Part shown: positions 1-8,915 of the stretch, piece by piece
Layout: the number at the start of each line of letters is the position of its first letter
How positions within the stretch are numbered: the first letter of the stretch is position 1
Assembly: GCF_031119625.1 (NCBI RefSeq)
Contig: NZ_JAVHZV010000003.1
Location: 86,205-150,204, forward strand
Reading direction: 5' to 3'
DNA from: Pseudomonas sp. G34
GTDB lineage: Bacteria; Pseudomonadota; Gammaproteobacteria; Pseudomonadales; Pseudomonadaceae
DNA length: 64,000 bases
Position numbers and translations under genes: made by a program
Notes under the pieces: model-generated
What the model saw: only the letters and a program-made list of their open reading frames with translations
Database searches by the model: none
Told to the model about the DNA's origin: nothing

Positions 1-34
1 GCGCTGCGGCTTGTTGTTCGAGTAGCGGGGCCAT
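1..34 (-). CDS. Possible start of a gene running off the left edge (partial)
   Basis: On the minus strand an ATG at position 34 is preceded by a G-rich ribosome-binding-like stretch (GGGGTGG). It opens a frame reading MAPLLEQQAAA before the window ends. It lies about 30 bases downstream of the monooxygenase gene on the same strand, so it would be the next gene of that operon. Only eleven codons are visible, so no function can be given. The call rests on spacing and ribosome-binding site alone. Confidence 0.3.
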   Translation of the reverse strand, partial: MAPLLEQQAAA

Positions 35-63
35 ACACCACCCCAAGCGAAGTACAGCTGCCG

Positions 64-1233
64 TCAGACCATGCTCGGGTCCGGCTCCAGGCCCATCAGC
101 TCGCGGCCGAGGATCTGCGCACAGACGTCGTAGTCGGTGTAGGCATGGGCGCCGGTCATGTGCGCGTCACGGAACAGGCGCTGCATCTCGTTGCTCTCGA
201 ACCATGCGGTACCACCGGCGGCTGCGAACAGACGATCGACCGCCGCGATGCACATCTTCACGGCATAGGCCTGGTTGGTCCGCCAGAACGCCAGCGTTTC
301 CCGGCTCGGGTACTGCTGAAGCGCTGAATGCTCGGCGTGTTCGGCCCAGGTCTTTTCCAGGAAGGCACGGGCAGCGGCGACCTGGTGGGTAGACTCCGCC
401 AAACGCATCAGCGCTGGCGTTGCAGTACCTACATTCACGCCGGTATAGGCGCGCACGCGATTCCTGGTCTTTTCCTGGTAGGCCTGCAGCATCCGCTCGG
501 CCACACCCAGGCTGACCGCAGCAAAGCCACTGGCGAAGTACGGGCGATACGGTGCGTAGAAGACCTTGCTGTGCGGGTACAGACCGAACCCCGCGGACTT
601 GCCTTCCATCATGTCCTTGGCCTTCTGGATGCGATGGTTGGGCACGAACGCATCCTTGATCACCAGGGTCTTGGTGCCGCTGCCCTTCATCCCGGCGGCG
701 AACCAGTCATCGCGGATCTCGTAGTCGCTGCGCGGCAGCACGGCGAAGCAATAGTCCTGGCCGCCCTCGCCGTTCTGCCGGCGGCAACCGACGATGGCCC
801 ATTCGGCGTGGTCGCTGCCGCTGCTCCAGCCCATTTCACCTTTGAAGATGACACCACCCTCCACCTCCTCGACCTTGCCGAACGGTGCGATGCTGCTGCT
901 CGCAGTGGCGTCGGCATTCTCGCCCCAGACCTCGTCCTGCAACTGCTTGGAGAACAGCGCCATCTGATGGCTGTGCGTGCACAGGAGGCTGAAGGCCCAG
1001 GCGGTGCTGGCACAGGCGCCAGCCAGGGCAGCAACGCAGTCGGCGAATTCAGGCAGGGAGATTTCCAGGCCGCCGTAGGCTTTGGGCTGAAAGGCGCGGT
1101 GCAGACCGATGCCCTTGAGCAGCGCGATGTTTTCCTCGGGAACCGTGCGCGCCTGTTCGGCACGCGATGCGTTGGCGGCAATGGCCGGAAGGATGGCGTT
1201 GAGATCTTCGAGCAGCGGATTTGGCTTTTTCAT
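64..1233 (-). CDS. Flavin-dependent monooxygenase, oxygenase subunit (acyl-CoA dehydrogenase fold; HsaA/C2-HpaH-like)
   Basis: This is a 389-residue protein of the acyl-CoA dehydrogenase-fold oxygenase family, which includes HsaA and the C2 oxygenase of 4-hydroxyphenylacetate 3-hydroxylase. Such enzymes use reduced FMN/FAD from a separate reductase to hydroxylate aromatic substrates. Visible hallmarks are the N-terminal helical segment with FQPKAYGG near residue 50, the central motif GWSSGSDHAEW near residue 135, and a C-terminal helical domain ending in RDAHMTGAHA near residue 360. Full length is normal for the family. No flavin reductase is in the window. The substrate is not decided by sequence: the nearby hpa cluster makes 4-hydroxyphenylacetate attractive, but the gene is 6 kb from hpaA and the missing downstream gene may point elsewhere. 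Confidence 0.75.
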   Translation of the reverse strand: MKKPNPLLEDLNAILPAIAANASRAEQARTVPEENIALLKGIGLHRAFQPKAYGGLEISLPEFADCVAALAGACASTAWAFSLLCTHSHQMALFSKQLQDEVWGENADATASSSIAPFGKVEEVEGGVIFKGEMGWSSGSDHAEWAIVGCRRQNGEGGQDYCFAVLPRSDYEIRDDWFAAGMKGSGTKTLVIKDAFVPNHRIQKAKDMMEGKSAGFGLYPHSKVFYAPYRPYFASGFAAVSLGVAERMLQAYQEKTRNRVRAYTGVNVGTATPALMRLAESTHQVAAARAFLEKTWAEHAEHSALQQYPSRETLAFWRTNQAYAVKMCIAAVDRLFAAAGGTAWFESNEMQRLFRDAHMTGAHAYTDYDVCAQILGRELMGLEPDPSMV

Positions 1234-1816
1234 CTGAATACGAGCCCTGATTATTGTTAGCGCTGGATCGCCGCGAGCGTCTCGTTCGCAGTACCGGCGA
1301 GCTGCTCGTGCAGCCCGCCAGCGTGCGCATCCGAGTGATCTGCCAGGCGAGGGACGGGCTCATTATGGGTACTGGCACGTAGGCTAAAAATGCATCTTCC
1401 GGGGACTAAATTGCACTTTTCATGTAGGCGAAAGAGTGCCAGCTCGAAAAAGTTAATCTCCGGGCGAGGCTCATTCCGATAACTGCGATGAAGCCAGAGG
1501 CACTGTACCTACGTGCAAACCTTCAGCAATGCGCCCTGCGGCACAAGGAATGAGGCATGTCGGCCATCGCCCATGCATTTAGATCTATATGTGTTGCCGC
1601 CGGGGCTGGCTAGTAGCCGATTAGGGATAGATGAAAAAGTGAAAAGGCTGCGTTCGGCCAGGAGCAGCCATTGACCATGCGATGCCTCTTAAGCCTTTTC
1701 TCGGCCGAATGTATAGGCTTTGATTACCAATCTGGTTCCAGTGACGCTATGGGTCTGTGCTTCGCGCGCTCATAGGATTTCGCAACAGGCAATGATGCCT
1801 GATTGTGGAGTTTGTC
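1234..1816. other. Divergent intergenic region (583 bp)
   Basis: No convincing gene is visible. The region separates the divergent monooxygenase and metallo-hydrolase genes and must hold both promoters. It is relatively AT-rich around 1380-1460 and 1560-1640. It also contains the hairpin-forming element at 1646-1669, plus partly complementary blocks (AAAAGGC, TTCGGCC, GCCTTTT, GGCCGAA) between 1643 and 1710. Confidence 0.5.
1646..1669. repeat. Small GGCTGC...GCAGCC hairpin element
   Basis: GGCTGC (1646-1651) pairs with GCAGCC (1664-1669) around a TTCGGCCA-containing loop. Related sequences with a TTTTGGCCGA core occur at about 6251-6283 and 7463-7489. This suggests a short intergenic repeat family confined here to the accessory left end. 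Confidence 0.4.
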
Positions 1817-2803
1817 ATGGATACACTGAATCTACCGCAGCGTCTGAAGACGCTCGGCGTCGTAGCGGTTATGGCTGTCGCATCGCAGGCTGCATTCGCA
1901 GCTCCGGCCGACCAGCACCAGCAGGCAGCTGGCTTCTACCGGCAGATGGTCGGCAACACCACTGTGACTGCCGTTTACGACGGCTATATCGATCTGAACC
2001 CGAAGCACCTCGCGGGTATGCCGCAAGAAAAGATCCAGGAGCACATGCTGCATGAGTACCAGAAGGCGGCGCCGTTCGTACAGACAGCGGTCAACGCCTT
2101 TCTCGTCGATGACGGGAAACAGCTGGTGCTGATCGACTCGGGCTCGTCTGATTGCTTCGGCCCTACCATGGGGCGGATGGTCGACAACATCCGTGCTGCC
2201 GGTTATAGGCCCGAAGAGGTTGATGCCGTGCTGCTGACGCACATGCATCCTGACCATGCCTGCGGAGTGACCCTGCCAAGCGGCAAACGAGCCTTTACTA
2301 ACGCAACCGTCTGGGCCGCAGCCCGAGATGCGAATTACTGGCTCGACGTAAAGCAGGAGGGCTCATTGCCTGAGGAGCAGCGTCCATTCTTCAAAATGGC
2401 GCGTGATGCAATTTCACCTTACTCAGATGTAGGCAAATTCAAAACCTTTAATGAAGGTGACTCCATCAGCCCAGGAATACAGGTCGTGCCGTCAAATGGT
2501 CACACCCCTGGTCACACGTCTTACCTGCTCAGTTCGGGAGACGAAAAGCTGCTGCTCTGGGGGGACATTGTGCATGTGCATGCTGTGCAATTGCCGCATC
2601 CGGAGGTAACCATCGCAGTGGACGTCGATCCTAAAGCCGCCGTTGCATCTCGCACACGGTTGTTCGCTAAGGCCGCAAGGGAGCGTTGGTTGGTGGCAGC
2701 GGCTCACTTGCCCTTTCCGGGGATCGGGCATCTGCGTAAAGAAGAAAAGGGCTACAGCTGGGTGCCTGTCGAGTACCGAAATCCTGTTAATTCTGAGCGT
2801 TGA
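1817..2803 (+). CDS. Secreted MBL-fold metallo-hydrolase
   Basis: This is a 328-residue metallo-beta-lactamase-fold hydrolase with a Sec signal peptide (residues 1-28, ending AFA before AP). The zinc motif THMHPDH is present, followed by GHTPGH, WGDIVH and a late AAHLPFPGIGH, giving a full two-metal site. Family members include lactonases, thiolesterases and beta-lactamase-like enzymes; export suggests a periplasmic substrate. I start at ATG 1817, which has GGAG six bases upstream. A GTG at 1805 is in frame but lacks a site. A strong terminator follows at 2817. The substrate is unknown; a lactonase or quorum-quenching role is possible but not shown. Confidence 0.85.
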   Translation: MDTLNLPQRLKTLGVVAVMAVASQAAFAAPADQHQQAAGFYRQMVGNTTVTAVYDGYIDLNPKHLAGMPQEKIQEHMLHEYQKAAPFVQTAVNAFLVDDGKQLVLIDSGSSDCFGPTMGRMVDNIRAAGYRPEEVDAVLLTHMHPDHACGVTLPSGKRAFTNATVWAAARDANYWLDVKQEGSLPEEQRPFFKMARDAISPYSDVGKFKTFNEGDSISPGIQVVPSNGHTPGHTSYLLSSGDEKLLLWGDIVHVHAVQLPHPEVTIAVDVDPKAAVASRTRLFAKAARERWLVAAAHLPFPGIGHLRKEEKGYSWVPVEYRNPVNSER

Positions 2804-2816
2804 ACAGCGCCCGAAT

Positions 2817-2844
2817 AAGGCCACGGTACTCTGTGGCCTTTTTG
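2817..2844 (+). terminator. Rho-independent terminator after the MBL-fold gene
   Basis: An 8-bp stem, AAGGCCAC (2817-2824) with GTGGCCTT (2833-2840), is followed directly by a T run. It lies 14 bases after the stop codon of the metallo-hydrolase gene. Confidence 0.85.
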
Positions 2845-2981
2845 TTTGCCCGTCATGGATTGGTTCTTTTCGAGTACCAATCTATGAGCCGATCAGCGCT
2901 CTGTCCCAGGCAGGAGGGCCAGTAGGATTGGCATAGCTTTTCAGAAGTAGCCGTTATCTCTTGCTCTTGATGAGGTGTGCC

Positions 2982-3974
2982 ATGTCCAAGGTTGTTCAAT
3001 TTCACCGTACCGGTGACGCTGATGTTCTGACGCTCGATGAAGTCACCGTACCATCGCCGAAAAGCGGTGAGGTTCAAATTGAAGTAAAGGCCATCGGCCT
3101 GAACCGCGCTGAAATCATGTATCGCACAGGGCAGTACGTGATCGATCCTCAGTTCCCGGCGAAGCTGGGCTATGAAGCGGCCGGAATTGTTCGTGCGGTT
3201 GGCAGTGACGTCAGCGACGTTGTTCCCGGCGACGTAGTAAGCGTCGTGCCGGCGTTTTCCTTCGCTGATTACGGTATGTACGGTGAGGTGGTCAATGCGC
3301 CTGCGCATGCTGTGGTCAAGCATCCGTCCAACCTCAGTTTCGTGGAGGCGGCGGCCAGCTGGATGATGTTCGTGACTGCTTACGGGGCCTTGATTGAGTA
3401 CGGCAATCTCCAGGCTGGTGAAACCGTGCTCATTCCGGCTGCGTCGAGCAGTGTCGGGCTGGCAGCGATCCAGATTGCCAACATGCAGGGCGCCATCCCG
3501 GTAGCCCTTACCCGCACAAGTGCCAAGCGTCAGGCGTTGCTGGATGCGGGTGCAAAACATGTCATCGCCACCCAGGAAGAGGATCTGATTGCCGAGGTGG
3601 CAGCGATCACCGACGGCAAAGGTGCGCGTATCGTTTTCGACCCCGTTGGCGGTCCCGAGGCAACCAAGCTGATCAAGTCCATGGCCAACACCGGGATCTT
3701 CTTCCAGTACGGCGCGCTGGATCATCGCGATATTCCGGTTCCGGTCTTCGATATTCTTGGCAAGCATCTGACCGTGCGCGGCTATGAGCTGTTCGAAATC
3801 ACCATGGATATGCAAAAGCTGGCCAATGCCAAGGCTTTCGTTGCCAAAGGCTTGGCAGGTGGTCAACTCAAGCCCGTCATCGACCAGGTCTTCCCGCTCG
3901 CTGACATCGCGGCAGCACACCGCAGAATGGAGTCGAATGCGCAGATCGGCAAGATCGTCGTGGTGGTTGACTGA
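2982..3974 (+). CDS. Zinc-independent MDR-family NAD(P)H:quinone/enone oxidoreductase
   Basis: This is a 330-residue medium-chain dehydrogenase/reductase of the quinone oxidoreductase branch. The N-terminal GroES-like domain contains GLNRAEIMYRTGQY and GYEAAG. The Rossmann domain has IPAASSSVGLAAIQIA in place of a classical GxGxxG, and the structural-zinc cysteine cluster of alcohol dehydrogenases is absent. The expected reaction is NADPH-dependent reduction of quinones or activated alkenes. ATG 2982 is chosen because GAGGTG lies five bases upstream. The gene stands alone between a terminator and a LysR gene that may control it. The electron acceptor is unknown. Confidence 0.8.
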   Translation: MSKVVQFHRTGDADVLTLDEVTVPSPKSGEVQIEVKAIGLNRAEIMYRTGQYVIDPQFPAKLGYEAAGIVRAVGSDVSDVVPGDVVSVVPAFSFADYGMYGEVVNAPAHAVVKHPSNLSFVEAAASWMMFVTAYGALIEYGNLQAGETVLIPAASSSVGLAAIQIANMQGAIPVALTRTSAKRQALLDAGAKHVIATQEEDLIAEVAAITDGKGARIVFDPVGGPEATKLIKSMANTGIFFQYGALDHRDIPVPVFDILGKHLTVRGYELFEITMDMQKLANAKAFVAKGLAGGQLKPVIDQVFPLADIAAAHRRMESNAQIGKIVVVVD

Positions 3975-4139
3975 GTCACATGCTGCGGTAGTCAGCCTGG
4001 CTGCCGCACGCCAGCGCTGCTTGCTCCCAAGCAGTCTTGGCGTACTCTGTTTTGATGCCTGAGAGAGTCAGCCTGGCTTCGCTATCGTCCTCAGTGCAGA
4101 GCACGTCTGGCCCCATGCACAGTTAACTGGAGGATGGCG

Positions 4140-5036
4140 ATGAACATGATTGAAGCCATGCAGATGTTCGTGGCAGTGGTTGACCATGGCAGCTATACCA
4201 AAGCGGCCGAGGCGCTCAATGTGCATCGCCCGGCACTCTCCAAGCTCATTCAAAATCTTGAGCAGGAGTTGGGCGTGCAGCTGCTACACCGCACCACGCG
4301 CAGAGTGAACACCACGCCTGCTGGCGACGAGTTCTATCACCGCAGCCTGAAATTACTCGCTGAGCTAGCGGAAACACTGGAATTGTTTTCGCCGACTCGT
4401 CCGCCACGAGGCAAGCTCAGGATCGACATGCAGACCGTACTCGGTCACGCGGTGATAATCCCGCGGCTGCCCGAGTTCATGGAGCGCTACCCTGGCCTGG
4501 AAATATCTCTGGGAGCCTCCGACAACCTGAATGACCTTGTCGCGGACGGCATCGATTGTTCCGTGCGGCTCGGTGACCTGGATGATTCAAGCCTGGTCGC
4601 CAAACGTATCGGCGAGGTTGCTTTGGTGACCTGCGCGGCTCCCGCCTACGTGAAGAAACATGGTTTACCAGGCACGCTGGATGATTTACAGGCACACCTG
4701 GCAGTCAATTTCATGGTTGAGCAGCGCCGCCAGATCATGCCCTGGCGCTTCAGGGCCAACGGTAAAGCTATCAATGTGAAGATGCGCAGCGGCATCGTCG
4801 TCGACAATGCCGAGGCGTTGCTTTACTGCGCATTGGCGGGGATCGGGATGGTGCAGGGCCTGCGCCCGGCGTTGCAGCGATACATCGATAGCGGGCGTCT
4901 CGTGGAGGTTCTGGCGGATGTTCCCGTCGAGCCGAAGAGCGTTTCCGTGCTGTTTCCAGACCGCCGTCATCTCTCACCCAATGTGCGGGTATTCGTCGAG
5001 TGGGTAAGTGCGTTGTTCCAAGAGAAAAGGCGTTAG
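4140..5036 (+). CDS. LysR-family transcriptional regulator
   Basis: This is a 298-residue LysR-type regulator. The N-terminal winged helix-turn-helix (GSYTKAAEALNVHRPALSKLIQNLEQELG, residues about 17-45) precedes an effector domain of normal length. It belongs to the large group with the LLHRTTRRVNTTPAG motif after the DNA-binding domain. ATG 4140 is preferred over ATG 4134 because GGAGG at 4129-4133 gives correct spacing only to 4140. Its target is unknown. It lies downstream of the MDR reductase and upstream of the luciferase-like gene, all on the same strand, and either may be a target. Confidence 0.85.
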   Translation: MNMIEAMQMFVAVVDHGSYTKAAEALNVHRPALSKLIQNLEQELGVQLLHRTTRRVNTTPAGDEFYHRSLKLLAELAETLELFSPTRPPRGKLRIDMQTVLGHAVIIPRLPEFMERYPGLEISLGASDNLNDLVADGIDCSVRLGDLDDSSLVAKRIGEVALVTCAAPAYVKKHGLPGTLDDLQAHLAVNFMVEQRRQIMPWRFRANGKAINVKMRSGIVVDNAEALLYCALAGIGMVQGLRPALQRYIDSGRLVEVLADVPVEPKSVSVLFPDRRHLSPNVRVFVEWVSALFQEKRR

Positions 5037-5277
5037 TGCGGGAGCCAATTGGTATTAGCTGAATAACAGTTCATGACTCGTTAACGGATTTATCCCTCCT
5101 TCCTCTGCGCGTACCGTTCTCTCTACAACCGAATAGGGTGTCAGTCGGTGCCAAAATGCGGTTATCGAGGTACGCGTGCCTTTTCCGATGATCATGCCCG
5201 CCTGATGATTACGTCACGTTGGGGAATGCGCAACCGAGCCGCCCGCCTAGCCAACCGACACTTAATGAGAGGAAAAA

Positions 5278-6237
5278 ATGTCGGACAAAAGAGTGCTTCC
5301 GAATGGGCTGGCTGAGAGTGTTTTTGCCAGGATTTTTCGTCCTGGAAAGCTGACGTTCGGCCTGCTCACGCCGCTGGAGGGCTATCCCCTGAGCGATACC
5401 CCAACCATGGCGGAACATACCGCGCTCGCTACGCTGGCCGACGATCTGGGGTTCGCCGCGCTCTGGTTGCGTGACGTGCCGCTGCGTGACCCGTCCTTTG
5501 GCGACGTGGCTCAGATATTTGACCCGATGGTATATGCAGCATGGCTCGCTGCGGCGACCCGGCGTATCGCAATTGGTACGGCCGGGATGATCCTACCTCT
5601 GCGAGACCCTATTGCAGTGGCCAAGCAAGCGCTCTCAGTCGACCAACTCTCGCAAGGGCGTTTCGTGCTGGGTGTTTCGACTGGAGATCGCCCCTCGGAA
5701 TATCCGTCATTCGGTGTTGACTTCGACAACCGAGAAGCACGCTTTCGTGATGCCCATGCTGTGATCCGTACGGTTATGAACCAGTCATTTCCGGTTCACC
5801 AGTCGAGCCACTACGGCCGTTTGGATGGAACTCTGGATCTGATTCCCAAGGCATTTCATGCACGGCTACCGACGATAGCGGTAGGGCGCTGCGGCCAGGA
5901 AATCACTTGGCTGGCAGAGCATATGGATGGCTGGATCTGGCACCAGAGTGACCTTGAGCAGTTGCCGACACTGATTAGCCACTGGCAGTCCGCATGCGGC
6001 CTGCAGACGTTCAAGCCTTACGGCTATGGAACGTTCTTTGAGCTGGACGCGGACCCCAATGCCCCCATCCGCTGGGGAAGGGGGCTACGCGGCGGGCGAA
6101 ATGCGCTTATCAGCCTGTGGCAGCGGCAGCGCGACCAGGGCGTGTCGCATATTGCATTGAACATGAGGGTGTCGCACCGCTCAGTGAAAGACAGTGTCCA
6201 AGAGCTGGCGGATTACGTGCTCCCACTCTTTGCTTGA
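5278..6237 (+). CDS. Luciferase-like (LLM class) flavin-dependent oxidoreductase
   Basis: This is a 319-residue TIM-barrel oxidoreductase of the bacterial luciferase-like superfamily. It fits the 'luciferase-type oxidoreductase' subgroup, recognised by LTFGLLTPLEGYP near residue 30, LWLRDVPLRDPSFGD near 65, and VLGVSTGDRPSEYPSFGV near 135. These enzymes use FMNH2 or F420-like reduced flavins for monooxygenation or reduction; the substrate of this subgroup is unknown. GAGAGG just before ATG 5278 supports the start. A 241-bp AT-richer spacer upstream likely contains its promoter. Confidence 0.8.
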   Translation: MSDKRVLPNGLAESVFARIFRPGKLTFGLLTPLEGYPLSDTPTMAEHTALATLADDLGFAALWLRDVPLRDPSFGDVAQIFDPMVYAAWLAAATRRIAIGTAGMILPLRDPIAVAKQALSVDQLSQGRFVLGVSTGDRPSEYPSFGVDFDNREARFRDAHAVIRTVMNQSFPVHQSSHYGRLDGTLDLIPKAFHARLPTIAVGRCGQEITWLAEHMDGWIWHQSDLEQLPTLISHWQSACGLQTFKPYGYGTFFELDADPNAPIRWGRGLRGGRNALISLWQRQRDQGVSHIALNMRVSHRSVKDSVQELADYVLPLFA

Positions 6238-6420
6238 GGACATAAAAACTGGCTGTGTGTCCGCTTTTGGCCGATTGCTGCCCATCGTTAACGACGGCAA
6301 ACGGCCAGTGAGTGTATCTGCCCCCTCTTCTGCCTTATTGGGCTGCAAGCGTTTCGTTTGACGCGAATGGAGTGATTCGCTATGGGCATCCTCAAAGCCG
6401 CTCACTGGGCAACTAGATTT

Positions 6421-7305
6421 TCAGCGCGTTGATAAGGGAACCGACAAAGCCTGTTGAAACAGGGGGTGAGGGATGACCCTATCTTTCATCTGCTGAATGA
6501 ACAGCTCTGTGTGAGGGTTGCCGGCATCCGGTTTGACCGCATATGCAAGTTTGGCCAGTTCATGCATGTCCTCAAAATCCGATTGATCCAGCACCTCGCC
6601 ATAGCCTGTGTAGCTGTCGTCCAACGCGATAGCCAGGGAGCTCAAAAATTAGTCGATAGTGATTTCGACATAGCTGCGTTCCTGGCCCGTGAAACGTTTT
6701 TTGGAACGTCTATAGACTTCTTCTCGACTAGACGATTCCGAATACCGAATGTGGCGACGCGCGTCTATTACATAACAGCGTACGGCGTCGCGAGGACAGG
6801 TCACCACGTAGTCGTGCCGGTCATAGATACCCATCGGCTCTTTGCAGCCGACCCATTTGGGGTTATAGAGTGCTTTGGCAATCAGCTCCACCCGGTGAAA
6901 CTCAGCAGGACAGGCGCGCAGCCTATAGCTAGTCATACGCAGTGCGTTTTCGTGCAGCCTCCCGCGATGCGAGATATGCTCGGCGCGATAAAACTCAAGT
7001 ATCTGATCGACGGAATCGAAGGGAGTGAGCCGGATACGCTCGTCTGGATACAACACCGCATCGTTTATTCGCGGCTTGCCTCGTTGGAAAAAACGGCCCC
7101 GATTTTCCCATTCCGTTTTGACGAAGAATTGATCTTCTTGCTTCTCCCGATCGGCGATAGCGTTCCAGGTCTGCTTTCGTTGGGCAACCCACTCTTTGTC
7201 GTCGACCTTCCAGAGCGGCAGGTAGTGAGAGAAGGAGCTGCAGTATTTTTCGTATTCCTGCTGGCGGTGTTGCTTAGTGTTGGCAGCCCGTTGTGCGGCA
7301 TCCAT
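6421..7305 (-). pseudogene. Orphan reading frame split by an in-frame TAA (possible pseudogene or two small genes)
   Basis: Read from ATG 7305 (GAGGT seven bases upstream), the first block encodes 218 residues and stops at TAA 6649-6651. The same frame then continues for 75 codons to 6421. The second block could only restart at TTG 6643 or an internal ATG. The first block is hydrophilic, rich in Arg/Glu/Tyr, begins MDAAQRAANTKQHRQQEYEK and ends ERSYVEITID. The second is acidic and ends QQALSVPLSTR. I do not recognise either block. The lower GC content and the setting among small repeats point to horizontal origin. A longer start at 7398 (MVVCTHVTSV) is in frame but lacks a ribosome-binding site. 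Either a nonsense mutation split one 294-codon gene, or these are two adjacent small genes. Confidence 0.45.
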
Positions 7306-7462
7306 CGATTGACCTCGTCCGTGTTGTTCAACCTGTTCGTTGAGTCGGGCCAGTTTAGCGGCATATGTCACTGATGTGACATGAGTACAAACCACCATTC
7401 TAGCAACGCCATGTATCCATGAGTTGCACACGTCTATCGACCCACGATGTACCATTGCTGAA

Positions 7463-7489
7463 GGGCTGCTTTTTGGCCGAAAGCGGCCC
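7463..7489. repeat. Imperfect 10-bp hairpin element
   Basis: GGGCTGCTTT (7463-7472) pairs with AAAGCGGCCC (7480-7489) with one mismatch, around TTGGCCG. It is related to the elements at 1646-1669 and about 6251-6283. It lies between the orphan frame and hpaA, and marks the boundary between the accessory left end and the hpa cluster. Confidence 0.45.
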
Positions 7490-7565
7490 TCACGGAGGAT
7501 CAGAGTCTGTCCAGATTTAGCGCAGCTACAATCAAGAACCAGGGCTCTCGACCTCCAGGGTTCCC

Positions 7566-8468
7566 CTACTCCACCGCCCCCTTGCCAACCCGATATTCGC
7601 CAGGCGTCATGCCGGCATTGCGCGTGAAGAACCGGCTGAAATAGGCTGGATCCTTGAAGCCGAGCTGGTAGCAGATTTCGTTGACCGAGCTGCCGGTGAA
7701 CAGCAAGAGGCGCTTGGCTTCCTGCATCAGGCGGTCGAACACCAGGCGCTTGGACGGCAGGTCGGCGACCCGTCGACAGATGTCGTTGAGGCGCGCTTCG
7801 GTCACGCCCAGTTGCCCGGCGTAATGGCCCAGGGGCCAGTGTTCCAGGTAATGCGCTTCGATCAGGGCGTTGAAGCGCTGGAAAATGTGCAGATCTTCGC
7901 CGCGCGCCGGTTGTGCCTGGATGGTGCGGGCGGACAGGCGCAACAGGCTGACGAAGATCAGCCGGGTCAGTGCCGCCAGGCTGAGTTCGCGACCGGGACG
8001 ATCGTCTGCGAATTCGTGGCGTAGTTCGTCGAACAGCAGGTTCAGCCGCGCCACCTCGCCGTCGTATTGCCCATCCAGTTCCCCCACCGCCACGCACAGG
8101 GGCGCGATCTGCGGCCCTTGGGCGAGCCCCTGACGGCTCTCCAGCAACGGCCAGACCAGCTCCTGACGCACGGTCAGTACATGGCCGTCGCTATCGGCGT
8201 CGGTGACGAAGGCATGGGGAAAGGTTGGCGGGGTGAGGAAAAACATCGGCCCCTGCTGCTGATAGCGCTGGTCGTCCAGGTACACCCGCACCACGCCACT
8301 CTTGACGTAGTGCACCTGGAAGAAACGATCGTGGCGATGCACCGGCATGTTGCGGCCGAAAAAATCGGCCAGCTTGCCTAGCGCTTCGTAGTGCACATCC
8401 GCATCGGCGTAACGCTGGTCGTAGACCTGGCCGATGTTGATATTGGGGATCGGTTGCGAGTCACGCAT
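7566..8468 (-). CDS. hpaA: HpaA, AraC-family activator of 4-hydroxyphenylacetate catabolism
   Basis: This is a 300-residue AraC/XylS regulator. The N-terminal cupin sensor domain (HRHDRFFQVHYVKSG near residue 45; LTPPTFPHAF near 80) is followed by a C-terminal double helix-turn-helix ending in INEICYQLGFKDPAYFSRFFTRNAGMTPGEYR-type sequence. In enterobacteria HpaA responds to 4-hydroxyphenylacetate and activates hpaBC. Here it lies 24 bases downstream of hpaR on the same strand, probably co-transcribed. No hpaBC genes are in the window, so its target is either elsewhere or the adjacent aldehyde dehydrogenase operon. Confidence 0.88.
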   Translation of the reverse strand: MRDSQPIPNINIGQVYDQRYADADVHYEALGKLADFFGRNMPVHRHDRFFQVHYVKSGVVRVYLDDQRYQQQGPMFFLTPPTFPHAFVTDADSDGHVLTVRQELVWPLLESRQGLAQGPQIAPLCVAVGELDGQYDGEVARLNLLFDELRHEFADDRPGRELSLAALTRLIFVSLLRLSARTIQAQPARGEDLHIFQRFNALIEAHYLEHWPLGHYAGQLGVTEARLNDICRRVADLPSKRLVFDRLMQEAKRLLLFTGSSVNEICYQLGFKDPAYFSRFFTRNAGMTPGEYRVGKGAVE

Positions 8469-8492
8469 GGCCTCACCCTCCAGCGCATCGGT

Positions 8493-8915
8493 TCAGGGTT
8501 TGATCTGCTTGAGGTCGTTGAGCAGACCCAGCAGCTGCTGCAGCTTTTCTTCGCCGAACTGTTCCTGAATGCGCTGGTAGTTGCGTTCCATGCCATCACT
8601 CATGGACTGGAAGCAGGCATGACCTTTTTCGGTGAGGTTGATGTGTACGCGGCGCTGGTCGGTGGAGCACTTGCGCCGTACGACGATGCCATCACGTTCC
8701 AGCCGGCTGAGTACACCGGTCATGCTGGGCTTGAGAATGCAGGCCTGTTCGGCCAGGCGAAAACTTTCCAGTTCCCCCTGCTGGCGCAAGATGCGGATGA
8801 CCCGCCACTGCTGTTCGGTCAGGCCGTGCTCGTTGAGCAGTGGCCGAAAGAAGCTCATGGCCGCTTCGCGGGCCTGCAGCAGGGTAAGCGTCAAGGACGG
8901 TCGTGCAGAGGACAT
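8493..8915 (-). CDS. hpaR: HpaR, MarR-family repressor of the homoprotocatechuate operon
   Basis: This is a 140-residue MarR-type winged-helix repressor. Visible features are LNEHGLTEQQWRVIRIL (start of the helix-turn-helix region), the recognition segment ILKPSMTGVLSRLERDGIVVRRK, and the beta-wing DQRRVHINLTEKG. HpaR in E. coli represses the meta-cleavage operon and itself, and is released by pathway aromatics. Here it is divergent from the aldehyde dehydrogenase gene across 211 bp. The clear palindrome at 10787-10808, in front of hpaG1, is the best candidate for its operator. Confidence 0.88.
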   Translation of the reverse strand: MSSARPSLTLTLLQAREAAMSFFRPLLNEHGLTEQQWRVIRILRQQGELESFRLAEQACILKPSMTGVLSRLERDGIVVRRKCSTDQRRVHINLTEKGHACFQSMSDGMERNYQRIQEQFGEEKLQQLLGLLNDLKQIKP

